A stretch of 64,000 bases of DNA from Cloeon dipterum (lineage: Eukaryota; Arthropoda; Insecta; Ephemeroptera; Baetidae): contig NC_088789.1 in NCBI RefSeq assembly GCF_949628265.1, positions 32,667,883 through 32,731,882 on the forward strand. The letters run 5' to 3'. The number at the start of each line of letters is the position of its first letter. Position 1 is the first letter of the stretch. This document shows positions 11,058-23,109 of this stretch, in pieces. The position numbers and the translations under genes were made by a program. The notes beneath the pieces were generated by a model. It ran no database searches. It was not told where the DNA came from and was given only the letters and a program-made list of their open reading frames with translations.

Positions 11058-11749
11058 GCACGCTTTTCCCGCTTTTTTGCCAATCAACACGGATGAAAAT
11101 CTAATTTAGCCGAAACTTCTATTTCTCTAGAAGCCGTGAACGTAAATTTAAATGGAGATGAATGCTGCTAGACGCGGATGAAGCGGGATTGCCAAAAAGA
11201 TTGCGATTTTTCGATCGTTCTCCGTTCTCCATTCTTCTACTCCGTGTTAACGTTCGCCGCCGCATCTAATTTATGGCGCTGTTCGACGCCCAGTCCACGC
11301 CCCACGCACCACCGTGTGACCGTGGTATTTTACCGCGTTCCACATTGGGCGCACGCGCACAGCCATCTTTAAAAATCCTTGCCCTTCTGCTAGAGTGCAA
11401 AAGCAGAAGAGGCAAGACAAAATTAAAAAATATTCAAGAGCGAAGAATAATAATATTATTCTGCTAGTCTTCTCACAATCAGTAAGCCGTGTTTTTAAAC
11501 TTGATAAGATGTGAATTAATTTTTATTGCTCACAATGGTGGGGATGAATAGAGAGAATGCAATACTTTCGGGTGTTCTCTCTCTGTATAGTAGTAAAATT
11601 GTCAATTGTGCCGATTGTTATTTTTTACGTAAATTGACATCTGGTTGACATCAGGCCGCCGAATTCTGGCCAATTTTATTTTTATTTCTGATATAAAAGG
11701 TCCCGTCAGCTCTCAAAGGATAATATGATTTGCATAATGTGCTTTTTAG
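11058..11749. promoter_or_regulatory. Shared head-to-head promoter region, second unit
   Basis: This spacer separates the divergent starts at 11057 (minus) and 11750 (plus). It repeats the motifs of the first unit's spacer (CAACACGGATGAAAATC and CTAGACGCGG). Small plus-strand open frames at 11178-11467 have no domain and differ from the first unit, so I treat the region as non-coding. Confidence 0.4.
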
Positions 11750-13973
11750 ATGGCGGAACTGATGGAGAAAGACGACGAAAATCGATTCGTTGAGCTCACG
11801 AAGGTGAGGCTGGGAGCCCTGAAAATGAAGCACAGTCTGGAGGAACTCGCTGTCCGCTACGTTGCCGAAAACATTCACCTTTACTGTGAACAAAACCAAC
11901 TTGAAATATTGCGTGAGTACTTGGTGACAGTATTTTAGAAAAATTATGAATTTTATTTTATTTACAGCCATTCAAGTGCGAGAAAAGATCTTGCAAAGGG
12001 TGCTGCAGTTTGGCTGCTCGGGTTCCATCGACAGCAACCCAGAAAAGTTTCAAAAGCTTTTGAAAGCGCTGCCTCAGCTGCTGAGTTCCCGCACCAGAAA
12101 AGTGGATTTGGATGGCTTCTTCAGTTTTCGCCCTGAAAATTCTGCATTGATCCAAGTATGATTTTTTAATCATTTAATATTAAACTTATTTATTAAATTA
12201 AATGAAGGTTTTCGGCTGGATCGCTCGTCTGGCTCCGAACGTGGAGGAATTGTCGCTGTCCAGCGTTGGTGCCAGCATCCGTGGCGTGCAGTCCCTTCTT
12301 CAGTCTCTCAGCCAAATGAAAAAGCTGAGGAAAATGCTGCTCAAGGTCTTCAATTTCCGCTTTTCCGACCTGAGCATGCTGTGCGGCGATTTGCCCAATC
12401 TGCAAGTGGCCAGCGTCGGCGCCCTTTGGCATCTGGAGGATGATTTGGGAGATGGCAGCGAGCACCTGAGAAATCTGCAGAATCTCAGGGTGCTCGAGGA
12501 CAACCAGTGGTGCCTGCACCACCTTGCTTTGCTCGCCATTGCGGCTCCCCATCTTGATTACATCGCCACTTGGTACTGGGATTTTTTGCCTCTTCCTTCT
12601 GATGAGAAGGAAACGCCACCATTCCTGAAGAGAAGGTTTCTTACCCTGGAAGCGAGGGGGATTCCCGAAGAAGGGCTCGAGCTGGCTCTCAAGTATCCAA
12701 ACATCACCCATCTCGTGGTAAGTTTTATGCTCCTCGCTTGTTGAAAAATTATTTAAGACGTATTAGTGCCGCAGAAAATTGGCCGATCATTCATATTGGT
12801 GGGACAAACGATCGGCCATATTTCCGCGAGGGTGCCTGGCGGAACTAAAGTCGATTTGACTGATTTTTTTGGCGTAAAAAGTGATCATCTCATGCTAATA
12901 GTACATCGTTCGCATCGTGGAAAATTGGCCTATCGATTTTTCAGGGTACTGGCCTTTGGGGTACATAGAGAAATTGTAGCTCTTGAAATTATGCACCAGT
13001 AAAACAATTTTCAGGGTGTTAACCCTGATTAATTTCTGGCAATAGCGGATTAAATTTTAAAAACCGGCTCCGAACCGTTCTGCCATTCATTTCTATCAAA
13101 TTTGTTGCGTCTTGTTCACTGCAGTACCATCTTAAGTCCATTTTAACCGTCAGGGTCTGACCCTGAGGACCTTAATGACCGATATTATTGATTTTGTTGT
13201 TCTTTCTTAGGTTTATGAAGGTTTTTCTCTTTTCAGATTGACCGAGCTTACTTCGACGTGCATTCATTTGAACCGGTACTGCATTTCAAAAAGGTTGAGG
13301 CCTTGACCTTCGACGGCGTGCTGAGCTGGGACATCGTCGAACGCCTCTTGGCCGCCTTTGGCCGCCAACTTCGCTCTTTGTCCATCTTGAGCGTTAATCC
13401 GCGCATCGGTCTGACTTTTGAAAGGATTTCCCTGCTCTGCCCTAAACTGGAAAAACTGCTCCTGAGGAATGTCATCGTGCTGGACAACACCAAGGACGTT
13501 TTTCCGGAGCTAACCGAGTTGATTTGGATCAACAGGTATTCAACTAGTCTTTTATAATGTTCATATCATTATTTATAAATCCTAGGGAAGTGATTCTGTC
13601 AGCAGCCGGCATTTTGTGTGCCCCGAAACTGAAGAAGGTTGAGATGAAGGGTGTCTTCAGCCTGTCCGACCTTGAAAACATCACCAAGCTGATCAAAAAG
13701 GGCGACGCTCTCCAGGAGCTGCGGAGCTTGAGCCTCGATCTCGAGCACACTTACAACCCTGAGTTCAACCTGGTGCACTTCAACGCGGCCGCCCACATGG
13801 TCAAGACCGCGTCCGCCCTTCTGCCCAAACTGGTCAACTTCCACTTCGCCCTTGAGATCAAATTCATCAGGTACGAGTTGGATGGGGAAGAAAGTGTGCC
13901 CATTGTGGAAAAATTTGACTCGGAAACCTGCGACAGGCTGCTGGAGGAGTACAACAAGCACAACGGATTTTAA
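11750..13973 (+). CDS. F-box-like leucine-rich protein, second tandem copy
   Basis: Exons 11750-11912, 11968-12155, 12208-12717, 13237-13535 and 13586-13973 join in phase to 515 residues. The three middle exons (188, 510 and 299 bases) are exactly the lengths of the first copy. The F-box-like segment LPIQVREKILQRVLQF is unchanged from copy 1, while the leucine-rich part has diverged (VDNQWCSRYFEM in copy 1, EDNQWCLHHLAL here). That pattern fits a constrained docking end and a freer recognition end, as known for F-box/LRR receptors; function is inferred. Intron 3 is long (519 bp) because it carries fold-back repeat sequence. The start ATG at 11750 is the first in frame and aligns with copy 1. 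Confidence 0.83.
12766..12934. mobile_element. Decayed fold-back MITE sequence in intron 3 of leucine-rich copy 2
   Basis: Inverted arms at about 12766-12790 and 12808-12836 share the GGCCGATC core with the element in the first copy's intron. A third arm-like piece (CGTGGAAAATTGGCC) lies at about 12915-12929. The arms are less regular than in copy 1. Position in the homologous intron suggests the element was present before the tandem duplication, or that both introns were hit by one family. Confidence 0.5.
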
Positions 13974-15566
13974 ATTATCCATGAGAATTAACAGACCTTT
14001 TTGTTGAGTTTATTTGCTTAATTGATTTTCGAAACTAATTTGACATGATACTCTTTTAAAATCAATCGTTAAAATTAATAAACAGTCTGAAACTACCAGT
14101 GACATTAAAAAACCTTAAATTTTCTTTCAACGTTCGTATTTGTCCAAAATTTATTAATCAAAGATTTTATTACTCACAAATCACTATTATATATAATATG
14201 CTGTTCTTTTCAACCTATTTTGCTCCAGGATAAATTGAGTTCAGCCAGTAGAAAACAGCTGCGTCTTTAGAAGATCTTCAGCAGACAAGTGAGTACAAAA
14301 AATCAATCAAATTTTTTATTTTCAAAGCCTATTAAGTACTTTTCGGAAGAAATGTTTTACGTCGAATGGTGCTTCTGGGATATTTATAAAAGGTGTGTAA
14401 ACAAACACGTTCCGTTTGCTGGGCAAGAAATAAATAATGCGCGTTTATTAATCAAAATGACATTCCCACCGGAATGACTAGTAATTATTCAACGAATATT
14501 AATTTTAAATTACATTCGTCAGACATTTTAATAATTAAAATTATTCCTACAGAAGGTGTGTTTTCCAATTCTTCACTTTATTCTGATTAAATTCTATTTT
14601 GAAATATTTTCGTTCATGATTTTCAATTAATGAGCGCTTGAATTAGATCGAAACATTTTCAATTTTCTCAACCTGGGAGATTTAAAGCTTTTTTCATAAT
14701 TTCTAATTTTCTAAATCCAACTTTGAATAATTATTTCTGAGAATTCCAATTCATTTACAAAGAGATTCAGATGAGTTGTGTGTTTGTGTGGTTAAAAAAT
14801 CAAATAACAAAAATTATTTACGAGGTCCAAATAAGATGTAATTTTTCTCGTTATTCGATAAAATTCATTTCTCGTGCCAGTTTCTTTTTTCAGGTGCAAA
14901 AATCGGTTTCGTTGCTACTTTAAACATTTTTCTCTACGGGTGGAAAAAGCCTTTCGGATTTTCGGAGAACTATTCATAGTAAATTTGGTCAATATTATGT
15001 GTTTTAATACCAACTTAACATAAATAAACACATTCGACAAATTTCGACCATTTTGAAAAAACAACATCTTATTGTTAGACTCAAATCTGTGTTTTGTTCT
15101 GGCATTTCTGGCACGATAACAAAGGCAGGAAAGTTTCATTTTCATTGGAAAACATAGTCTGTAGCGAGCCTAATAATTTCATCGCTGTGCGAGAGAGAAA
15201 TAAATAAAATTTAAAACCGTGACGGGTTAGTCCTGCTTTGGAAATTTAGATTTTTTTCTCTCCGCTTTTTGCTTTCAAGAAAATATTGTGTTCGTGTTAC
15301 TGGCGCAGGCACGGACGGTACCATCAAACGCCTAGTCAAGGTGTTCAGGCACGGACTGTCCTGAATAAACTTGAATGCCGATCTATTTGAAATTTGAAAG
15401 GGTGATTGTTAAAATTCGAAAAATTAAGCATAAAATCGATGGGGAAAACTGGAAAGAAATGAAAGATAAAGTTCAAGATTGAAACTATTATTCGAAAGTT
15501 CTGATCAGAATCAGACTAACACTTTTGCGTGTCATTGCTGTTCATCGTGGCACTCCAACAAACGAG
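13974..15566. other. Intergenic spacer before the cullin gene
   Basis: The first ~250 bases repeat the 3' flank of leucine-rich copy 1. The remainder is AT-rich, with no supported gene on either strand. A 10-base GGCACGGACx motif occurs twice at about 15308 and 15349. Short open frames at 14289-14477 and 14915-15145 lack splice or domain support. Confidence 0.55.
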
Positions 15567-18460
15567 TTAAGGAATGTAACTATACATTTTTGAATCATCA
15601 GGGTCATTTTTCAAATATTCCCAAACAACTAGCTCGGCGGTAGCCTGTTCAAACACAGGAATTTCAAGCTCAAATTTATCCTCCAGCATATTTCGCACCT
15701 GGAAATCAGATTTTATTAAAATAAATCCTGATTTAATACTTTTTTTTAAATTATTACCCCGGAGAGCAGATCATCGTGGCTTATTGGCGAGTGACTCTTC
15801 GCGAATCTAACTATTGCAGCCTTCACGATGAAATGCCTCTGTCGGTGGACATTCCACAAATCTTCAGTCTTTTCTAAAAACTCTTCGCGATGTGCTGGAA
15901 TGCTTGGGATTTTGACTCTAGTCTTCGCATTGCTATACTCGAAATTCAGCGACAGTTGGCAAGTGTCGTTGAAAACCTACGAAAATAAATATGCCGTTTA
16001 AAACTTAGAAAAATTATTAATCGTCGGTAGTGTCTTTACCATTGGGTGAGCAATGAGGAGTTTGCTTTCCACCAGGCAAGCAAGCTGATCAACGAGGGTT
16101 TCTTCAGGAATAGCGAGAGTCTCTTTGATGTCCGTGAAGCCGAGGTGTTTATTTCCCTCGAAAAGAAGCATGATTGCCATTTGATATGTGTTCAAGGAGA
16201 GCAGATAGGGCTTGTTCAAATAGTTGATTTCGATTTCGGCTATAGGAATGTAGAATTCATTAAATATTTGTTCGCATCTCATTTCGGATCTTACCTGTGC
16301 TGTGAAGGTAATTCCAGATCAGCTTCCGATCGTTGTGAAAGCTCTTATGGATGCTTTCGTACTTTTCCAATGCAGCCTTCAACTCGCCAGGGAGTTCGAT
16401 TTGAGTATTGTCAGTGCTGTGGATTGGCCAGGCTTGGGACTAGAAGAGAATTATTTAGATAATGTCTATTTCAAAAGCAAAGGGCGACTCACTCTCATGA
16501 CTTCGGCTGTAAATACATAACCAAATCCATTTTCCGTTGTGTTAAATCTTTCGAGCACCTTGTTCGAAGTTCGCACATCCTCGATCATGGCCTTAATATT
16601 GCGTCTCAAGGTTAGGTCTCCGATTCCCCACTTAAACAAAAATATGCATACAAATAACAAGCTAGGCTCTCATTATTACCTCTGGCAATCGTTGCAAAAG
16701 TCCTTCTTCGAGTTCCAATGACCTATAACTCTTCTGGCGAAGCCTTTTCGCTGTCACCGAACTGTGAAATCTTTCAAAACCATCTTTTTCAAGGAGTATT
16801 TGGTACACAGGGCCGATCCGATCCAATTCTTCCATAATTTCGCTCTCTGGAATGTCCTTATCGCGCATGAGGTTGTCAATTAATTCGGCCAACTATACAT
16901 AGGTGTGGTTTTACAATCACGAAACATGTTAAAAATAAAAATTACAATCTTAGACGACTTGCAAGGAGAGTTTGGATCAGTCTTCTGATTTAATATGGGG
17001 GCAACAGTCTTTTTCAGCAGTTCTAAGAAATTACCGTCACCACTGAAGACGGTTTGGATCATTTTAAACCTTTTACTGTACAGTTTTACGACGTCTTCTA
17101 CCACCTGCCACAGTTTAAATAATTAATCCGTGCATTTATTCTTTTAAATAATACATACATCAGTTTCAGCGGAATTTGACGCAATTTCATTAGTCTCGCT
17201 TTGGACAATGGAATCAAATTTCGAGGTCAATCTTTCCATGTCAACTCCATCGCTAATGTACTTGAAGATAAAATACAAGCTTGAGAGCGCTTCATATCTA
17301 TCTTCTTCGAAGAGTCGGTCCAAATTTCTCAGAATTGTAGGTTTGAGAGGTTCGAAATATGTTTCTAATAATATAGCACCGATAAAAGAATTAGCAAACC
17401 TGAAGTAAAATACCAAGTTTTTTAAATGACAAAGATTGAAGGTTATAAAAATACTCTTGTGCAAAAACTGCCTGTATCCAAACTTTATCCATTCGGCAAA
17501 GTTTGACAAGATTCTCCATGATGCGCAATGCATCATCCAACTCGTCTATCTTAGAGTAAATGTCCTCTATTTCGTCGTATATTTGGATCACAGGTTCGAT
17601 GAACTCTTCAAACAAGAGTTTCTGGAAAGCCTACATGAATAATCTTGTCAGATAGGTATCAAACTACACAAAGGCTTATTCTTTATACTGTTTCATCTGA
17701 CTCGTGCAATAATTCTTTATCGTAAATAACATGAAGATTTTCTACAGCTAGTCTCATTGCATTAAGGATCTCCTCGTTCTGGTCGCCACGTCTAATTTTG
17801 CCAACCAAATCCATCAGAGACCTCATCAGGTGCTCTTGGAAGAAATCTTCCTCTTTCATTGCGTCGTGCCAGACTCTGATGCCTATGTAATTTTTTTAAA
17901 CTTGTTAAAAGAAATGACAAACTTGTTAATACTTATGTTATGAATGCCAATGGACCAATAACATTTCCATTTGGAAAATTGCTCTTCAGTGGACCTAATT
18001 GGACAATGCTTGAAAAATTAACGTAATTAATTATATTTGTTACACGTAAAGTTGCGCCAGGTTGTCGCAGGATTTTTTGTAAAGGGCCCATTGCTTGTTG
18101 AAATTTGACACGAACAAACCGCAATCATTTCTCACTGAACAGAAAGATGTCAAAATATTCCTGACGTGATCAGCTAAAACCTCTTTGGCTTTTGCGTAAA
18201 TAAATTCTATGAACTTTTCGTCGCTTTCTCTCAGAATATTCTGGCTGGAAATTTAAAACTTGATTAAGTATCGCAAATTAGATATATCAATAATTTTATT
18301 TTAAGCAGATTAATAAAATTGTTCATACTTACATGGTTGGGTTCATGAAATGTTTTAACCTGTAGGACGCCGATGATTTTGATTGTAAAATTATCAACAC
18401 GTCTGGCTCTATTAGAGCCCAGATGTCCTCAAAGTTCAACTGATTCGTTGTGCTTGCCAT
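15567..18460 (-). CDS. Divergent CUL1-like cullin
   Basis: Thirteen minus-strand exons join with consistent phases: 18460-18333, 18244-18046, 18008-17933, 17882-17689, 17630-17455, 17399-17159, 17104-16946, 16892-16680, 16630-16493, 16439-16295, 16239-16040, 15976-15758 and 15698-15567. The product is 739 residues, a normal cullin length. The N-terminal half is helical cullin repeats. The cullin-homology part has GFERFHSSVTAKRL, then WGIGDLTLRRNIKAMIEDV, then SFHNDRKLIWNYL and LNTYQMAIMLLFEG, closest by eye to CUL1. The C-terminal winged helix keeps AAIVRFAK with the expected NEDD8-acceptor lysine (about Lys-683), and it ends MYSYIP where CUL1 ends YSYLA. Cullins scaffold RING ubiquitin ligases. 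Conserved positions are sparse, so this may be a fast-evolving paralogue. The third-exon boundary uses a 37 bp intron and is the least certain join. Confidence 0.87.
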
Positions 18461-18992
18461 TTTGTAGATCTGGAATTTGACTGGGAAGTTGGCGTTGAGT
18501 AACATAAAAACAGAACAAAGTGAGTGAAAGATGATCTATGTTTGAAAGAGGAAAGATAAAAATCGTGAAATACAGCGAGGATCCCAAGTACCAACCGCAA
18601 TAACTAGGGTTGGGCACTCGCGCCAAATTCGATATCAAAAATCTGATAATTGATATGACATTCAAAATATCATATCAAAGTTGATATGCCCAACCCTATT
18701 AATAACCAGTATATAACCATTGTTAATAAAGAAATATTTTTAATGTCGCACAATTTCTATAAATATTGACAAACTTATCTCTTGAAGTTATAAACAACAA
18801 TGGTTGATCGCTGGGGCAGGCGGGGGTGAAAAATCGTCGAAGAGAGTTGGAAATTGTGCGGGAAAACACTGAAAAAGAATTAAAACCGGTTTCATACCTT
18901 ATTTCAGGTCGGGATACCCTCTGAAAAAGGTTGCTTGCGTATGTCAGGTGTAATAAGGGTTCGTCAGGACGAATCGTTTGAGACTTCCTGAC
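18461..18992. other. Upstream flank of the cullin gene
   Basis: This is the presumed promoter side of the minus-strand cullin. It contains the MITE at 18605-18698 about 145 bp upstream of the start codon. Otherwise no gene or clear core promoter motif was seen. Confidence 0.5.
18605..18698. mobile_element. hAT-like MITE
   Basis: A 94 bp element with perfect 12-base inverted termini (TAGGGTTGGGCA and TGCCCAACCCTA). It is flanked by GCAATAAC (18597-18604) and TTAATAAC (18699-18706), an imperfect 8 bp target duplication matching at 6 of 8 bases. Terminal TAGGG/CCCTA with an 8 bp duplication is typical of the hAT superfamily. The interior is AT-rich and non-coding. Confidence 0.7.
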
Positions 18993-20332
18993 TTGAAATC
19001 CATCAACCCGTCGAATTTTAACAAAATTGAAACCGTTTTCGACGGTTCACTTTGTATGTGCCGAATGTGGAAATCCATAAAAAAACGGCCCACCAGGCCG
19101 CCCGGCTACCGTTCTTTGCATTTCATTTGAATCGTGTCGAAAACCGCCGGAAAATCGCAAGAGGGTGCGTTTGCAGTGCGTCAAAACGGTCGGCGGTTTT
19201 GGAAAAATCGCGAAAAGCGGTTTCGGTACGTATCTCAGAGGGGTTCTGAATAAATTTAGCAATTTGAGAAAAAAAAGTCATTGAGGATCCGAGCAGCGTC
19301 CGTGTGCACGTTGCAGCTCTCCGCGGGGGTCAAAAGATTGTATAGTTTGAACGAAAAATCAAAGAATTCAAGGTAAAATAATTAGAATTACCTTTTTAAG
19401 AGATTGTGGGATGATAATATAACTCGAAGAACACGCCTTTTCCACCTGCTTCAAAGGGTTGATGCAGACTAATTGAACGAGCCACACCAATTGCTTAAAT
19501 ATATATTACACTCGCGATTGATTTGGGGATGGTTGACAATATTTTCATTACAAGCGTACAAATTTATTGTCAACTCGGACATATTGTGAAATTCTTGTCT
19601 TCGTTGTGCGCGTGTTTTACTATTGTTCTCGTATGATGTTGTTCACGTTCAAATAATTTTATTTTATAGACTCGTCGTACTTTAAACCTTTAGCGAATAT
19701 GAAATCACTTCGCGCTTATTAGTTCATGTGGCAACCCTAGGATTGTCAGGGTAGCTTTCATTTGTTTGCCAGAGCTCAGGCGGGAAATTATAATCAATTT
19801 TATCATCGCATCACCTGGAAACCTCTATATTTTTCACTATTTCTACAGAAATTACATGCTCACACTATGTTTCGGCTGCTGGTTAAGCAGGAAATTTCTG
19901 TAAAAATATAATGAATAAAGATAAACACCGAGGACGCTATGGTTCTAATTTTAAATGAACATTTTGCGACGACTCTGAGTGCATCTTTTGCCTTCATTGG
20001 CAAAAGGTAGCTATAAATGCCGCATGGTGTGGCACAGGGCACAGGTCGGGCAGCAAAAGTAAAAATTCATTATGCCTGAACGTGAACAATGCTAATTCGT
20101 ACGAGATCGCCTGAAAATAAAATGATGCTGCTCCGTCACACACTTTAACTGCATCGAGCCCTTGAGTTTACTAACTTTTGGCGCCACTGAGAGCAAAAAG
20201 GTAGTTCTGTTGCTACTCACAGGCAGCAGTTACTAAACTGCCAGAAGAGGCCTCTGCTGCTGTAACCTGATCGCGTCCGCTCATAATCAGCTGACATTCG
20301 GAGGGCGACGTATGTTATAGGGAAACAGCCTG

Positions 20333-20390
20333 ATAAAATCGATTATTTCTCGTCATAACAGTCAGAACTGCAGCAATCGGTCTGTCCCAA
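20333..20390 (+). promoter_or_regulatory. Promoter and leader exon of ankyrin copy A
   Basis: ATAAAAT at 20333-20339 is followed 23 bases later by a TCAGA initiator-like motif at 20362. A short leader exon ends at a GTAAGAACC donor at 20391, and the leader intron runs to the TTTCAG at 20880, placing the coding ATG at 20934. The same arrangement is kept in B, C and D. Confidence 0.5.
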
Positions 20391-20933
20391 GTAAGAACCT
20401 TTTCTTTTCTAAATCAGTATGGGCTAGTTGATGCTGTAGACGCAGGTATAAAGTTAATAATGATTCTTTTTAACGTGTATGCATGGTTTGATGAACACAC
20501 AGCAGAAGTTTTTTTAAATTTTGCTCTCAATTATTTTATGCTATTTCTTAACATTAAAATTTATTACTTGTCTTCGTGGAAAGTTGTCTAGATATTTAAA
20601 GACCTGTTGAGCTACCCGGCCACCGGAAATGGAAGCTTCAGCATTAGGTTGAAACTGTCAAAAATTAATTACGAATAACTACACGCCCTAATTGGTCAAA
20701 ATGTGTCTGCATATTTTCTATAGTCAAGACGATATCATGTATAAAATTGATTTTATTCAATAGCTTATTATTTAGTTATTTAGCATTTATATATTTATCC
20801 TTATTCAAACTGCGGGAGTAGAAAAACATATAAAGGAAATTGTTGTCGAAAATATTTAATTTATTTTTGGAATGTTTCAGCGATCTGTTGAGCTTCCCTT
20901 TGAGTTAGAGTGTTTTGAGAGTAAATTCCAAGA

Positions 20934-23109
20934 ATGGAATCTAACGCTGAACCTTTTCCCAGAGAAGTGTCGGAAGAAAAGAATTCCACGTGCGAAGCAG
21001 GTAAAATATTTCAATGCCTCTTTCCTGTGTCACAAGAAATCAACACTAAAATTCATAGATATTTCAATAAAAATGTAAAATTTCCTTTAGAAAAACGGCC
21101 CGCTGAAAAATCTCCCGAGTCGGAGATTAAAAAGAAAACTCGAAGGTTGGACATTGACGTGCCAAGTGAAGAGCGTGGAGAGTTGAATTATTTTCCCGTA
21201 GGTGAAGAACCAAAGTGCACGGAATCAACAAAAAGCGGTAAGATAATTGGGATTCCTTGAATCGTTCACGTACTGATCTTTTAATTTTCTTTTCCACCAG
21301 AGCAACTTCCAAATGAAAGGAAATTTTCTGAGCTTACTTCATTCGAAGAAAAGTTGGAGTACGTTAATGCACACAGAGGCGACACTCCTGCCCTTCTATT
21401 CGCGGCAAAAGTGGGCGATGATGCAGTTTGCTATCGCCTCTTCGACTTGAACAGTTTTCATAACCATCTCGACCATAACGGGGCCAGCGTCGTTCACTAC
21501 GCTGCCATGAACACCGACTACGGAGTAAATGTGCTTGATTTCTTTCACCGCCAAGGTGTAGACCTATCTCTGCGAGATGAATTCGATTTCGATGCTCTCA
21601 GCTACGCTCTCAGAGAGGGAAATATTGAGAATGCATTATTTCTAATCAGCAAATTAAGCTGCGAAGAAAGTCTTTTGGAGCATTGCATTTGCACGCGAGG
21701 AGTTGACTCGGCAAAATTAGTTTTTGAAGCACTTACTGCCAAGGGATTAGTCGGACAGTTCGATGTAGACCTCCTGTACAAGGCAGCGTCTCACGCAGAC
21801 TTGCCGATGCTGCAGTGGTTGGTCCAAATAGGCGGAGTGAATGATCATGATGTATTCTACAATATCCTCCTGCATTCTGACAAGAACGCGACTCACGGCG
21901 ACGAGATTGCCAACTTCGTAATTTCCAACTTGCTAATCTGGGTGCGCCGAACTTTTCTGGCCAGAGCTTTTAAAACCGGAAACTGCAACGTTGCGACGAA
22001 ACTCTTGAAGAAGGGTGTCACCTTGGTTGCAAACGAAGAAGAAAAGCAAGCTTTCATGCAGCTTTGCGTGAGGGAAGATTCACTTCTGCTTGCCAAATTC
22101 GTGAAAGGATTGGGACAACCGAAGGTCCAGTTCGACGAGTCGTTGCTGCTTCTCGCTTTTGAGTTTGCGAGCGTCGAAATGTGTCACTGGATTATAGAAA
22201 ACGCTCATGCTAATCAGCTGCTCTGCACTAAACCCAATTGGCTTCTAGCCACCTTGAAGAACAAACAACACGGAAGGAAGATCCTGCTAGAGTTCAGTAA
22301 ACTATTCAAACCACACGTGAAAAGGTGCTACTGGGAAGGAGTATCTCCCCTTCATATGGCTTTAAAGTATGAAAACATCGATGCTGCTGAGGTTTTAATG
22401 ACGAGTAGTTTTGGTGCAAGATTGGACGTGAAGTGGAAAGGGCGTGGTCTCCTCCAATACTGCGTGGCGAAAAATTTGCTGCCGGGTGCTATGTTCTTGA
22501 TGCGGAATTGCGATGAAATTCCGCAGCTTGCAGACGGCGCGACCATTTTACCCCTCGCGGCAGAGTTTGCAAACGTCGAAATGTGCCAATGGCTGATGAC
22601 CAAGCTGAATTTCGAAACTGCAAATGACAAAGGCTTCATTTTTACGCCGTGCTGTGCTCAACGAAGCTCACGGATTGGAAATAATTCGGCACTTCATCGG
22701 GCAACTTAACCGAGGAGAAGCCTATTATAAAGACGACGTCGACGAAGAAAATGCTCTTCATCTTGCCCTCAAGTTCGGAAAGCTTGACATTGCGAAGGTT
22801 CTGCTCGAACACAACAAATCCCTCATTCACGAAAAATGTGGAGGACACAATTTGCTTCTTTTCTGCGTGTCGGCCAATCAGCTGGAGAGTGCTAAATTCG
22901 TTTTCGGATTGGACAAGAGCCAAGCAAGTGGAGAGAATGGGAAGACAGCAATACTCATCGCCCAGAACAATGGCAACGAGGAAATGCGTCAGTGGCTTGT
23001 GTGCGAACTACACGATTTGAAGCCGAATGATACCGAATCTGCTGACGAAGCTTTTTCACTATATTTTGAGATTTGCGGTTTGAACATCGATGGCCATAAT
23101 ATCATTTAG
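20934..23109 (+). pseudogene. Ankyrin-repeat protein, cassette A, frameshifted
   Basis: Exons 20934-21000, 21091-21237 and 21301 onward match the intact copies. The N-terminus is MESNAEPFPREVSEEKNSTC, followed by a basic KKKTRR cluster. At about 22622-22626 a 4-base loss relative to B, C and D (after GAAACTGCAA) shifts the frame. The main frame then ends at 22709, and the remaining ankyrin repeats continue in another frame (22624-23109). The likely product is truncated by about 150 residues unless the error is in the assembly. Its C-terminal region resembles copy C (ending DGHNII), while its N-terminal ankyrin part is the most different of the four (NSFHNHLDHNG against NSYKSHIDNNG). Confidence 0.8.

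Noticed and set aside
17400-17413. A 14-base GT-AG stretch as an intron in the cullin
   Set aside because: Too short and out of phase; the 55 bp intron 17454-17400 restores frame and cullin similarity.
19052-19249. Open frames in the leading block shared by cassettes A and C
   Set aside because: The C copy (33972-34208) changes frame and composition freely, which fits non-coding sequence.
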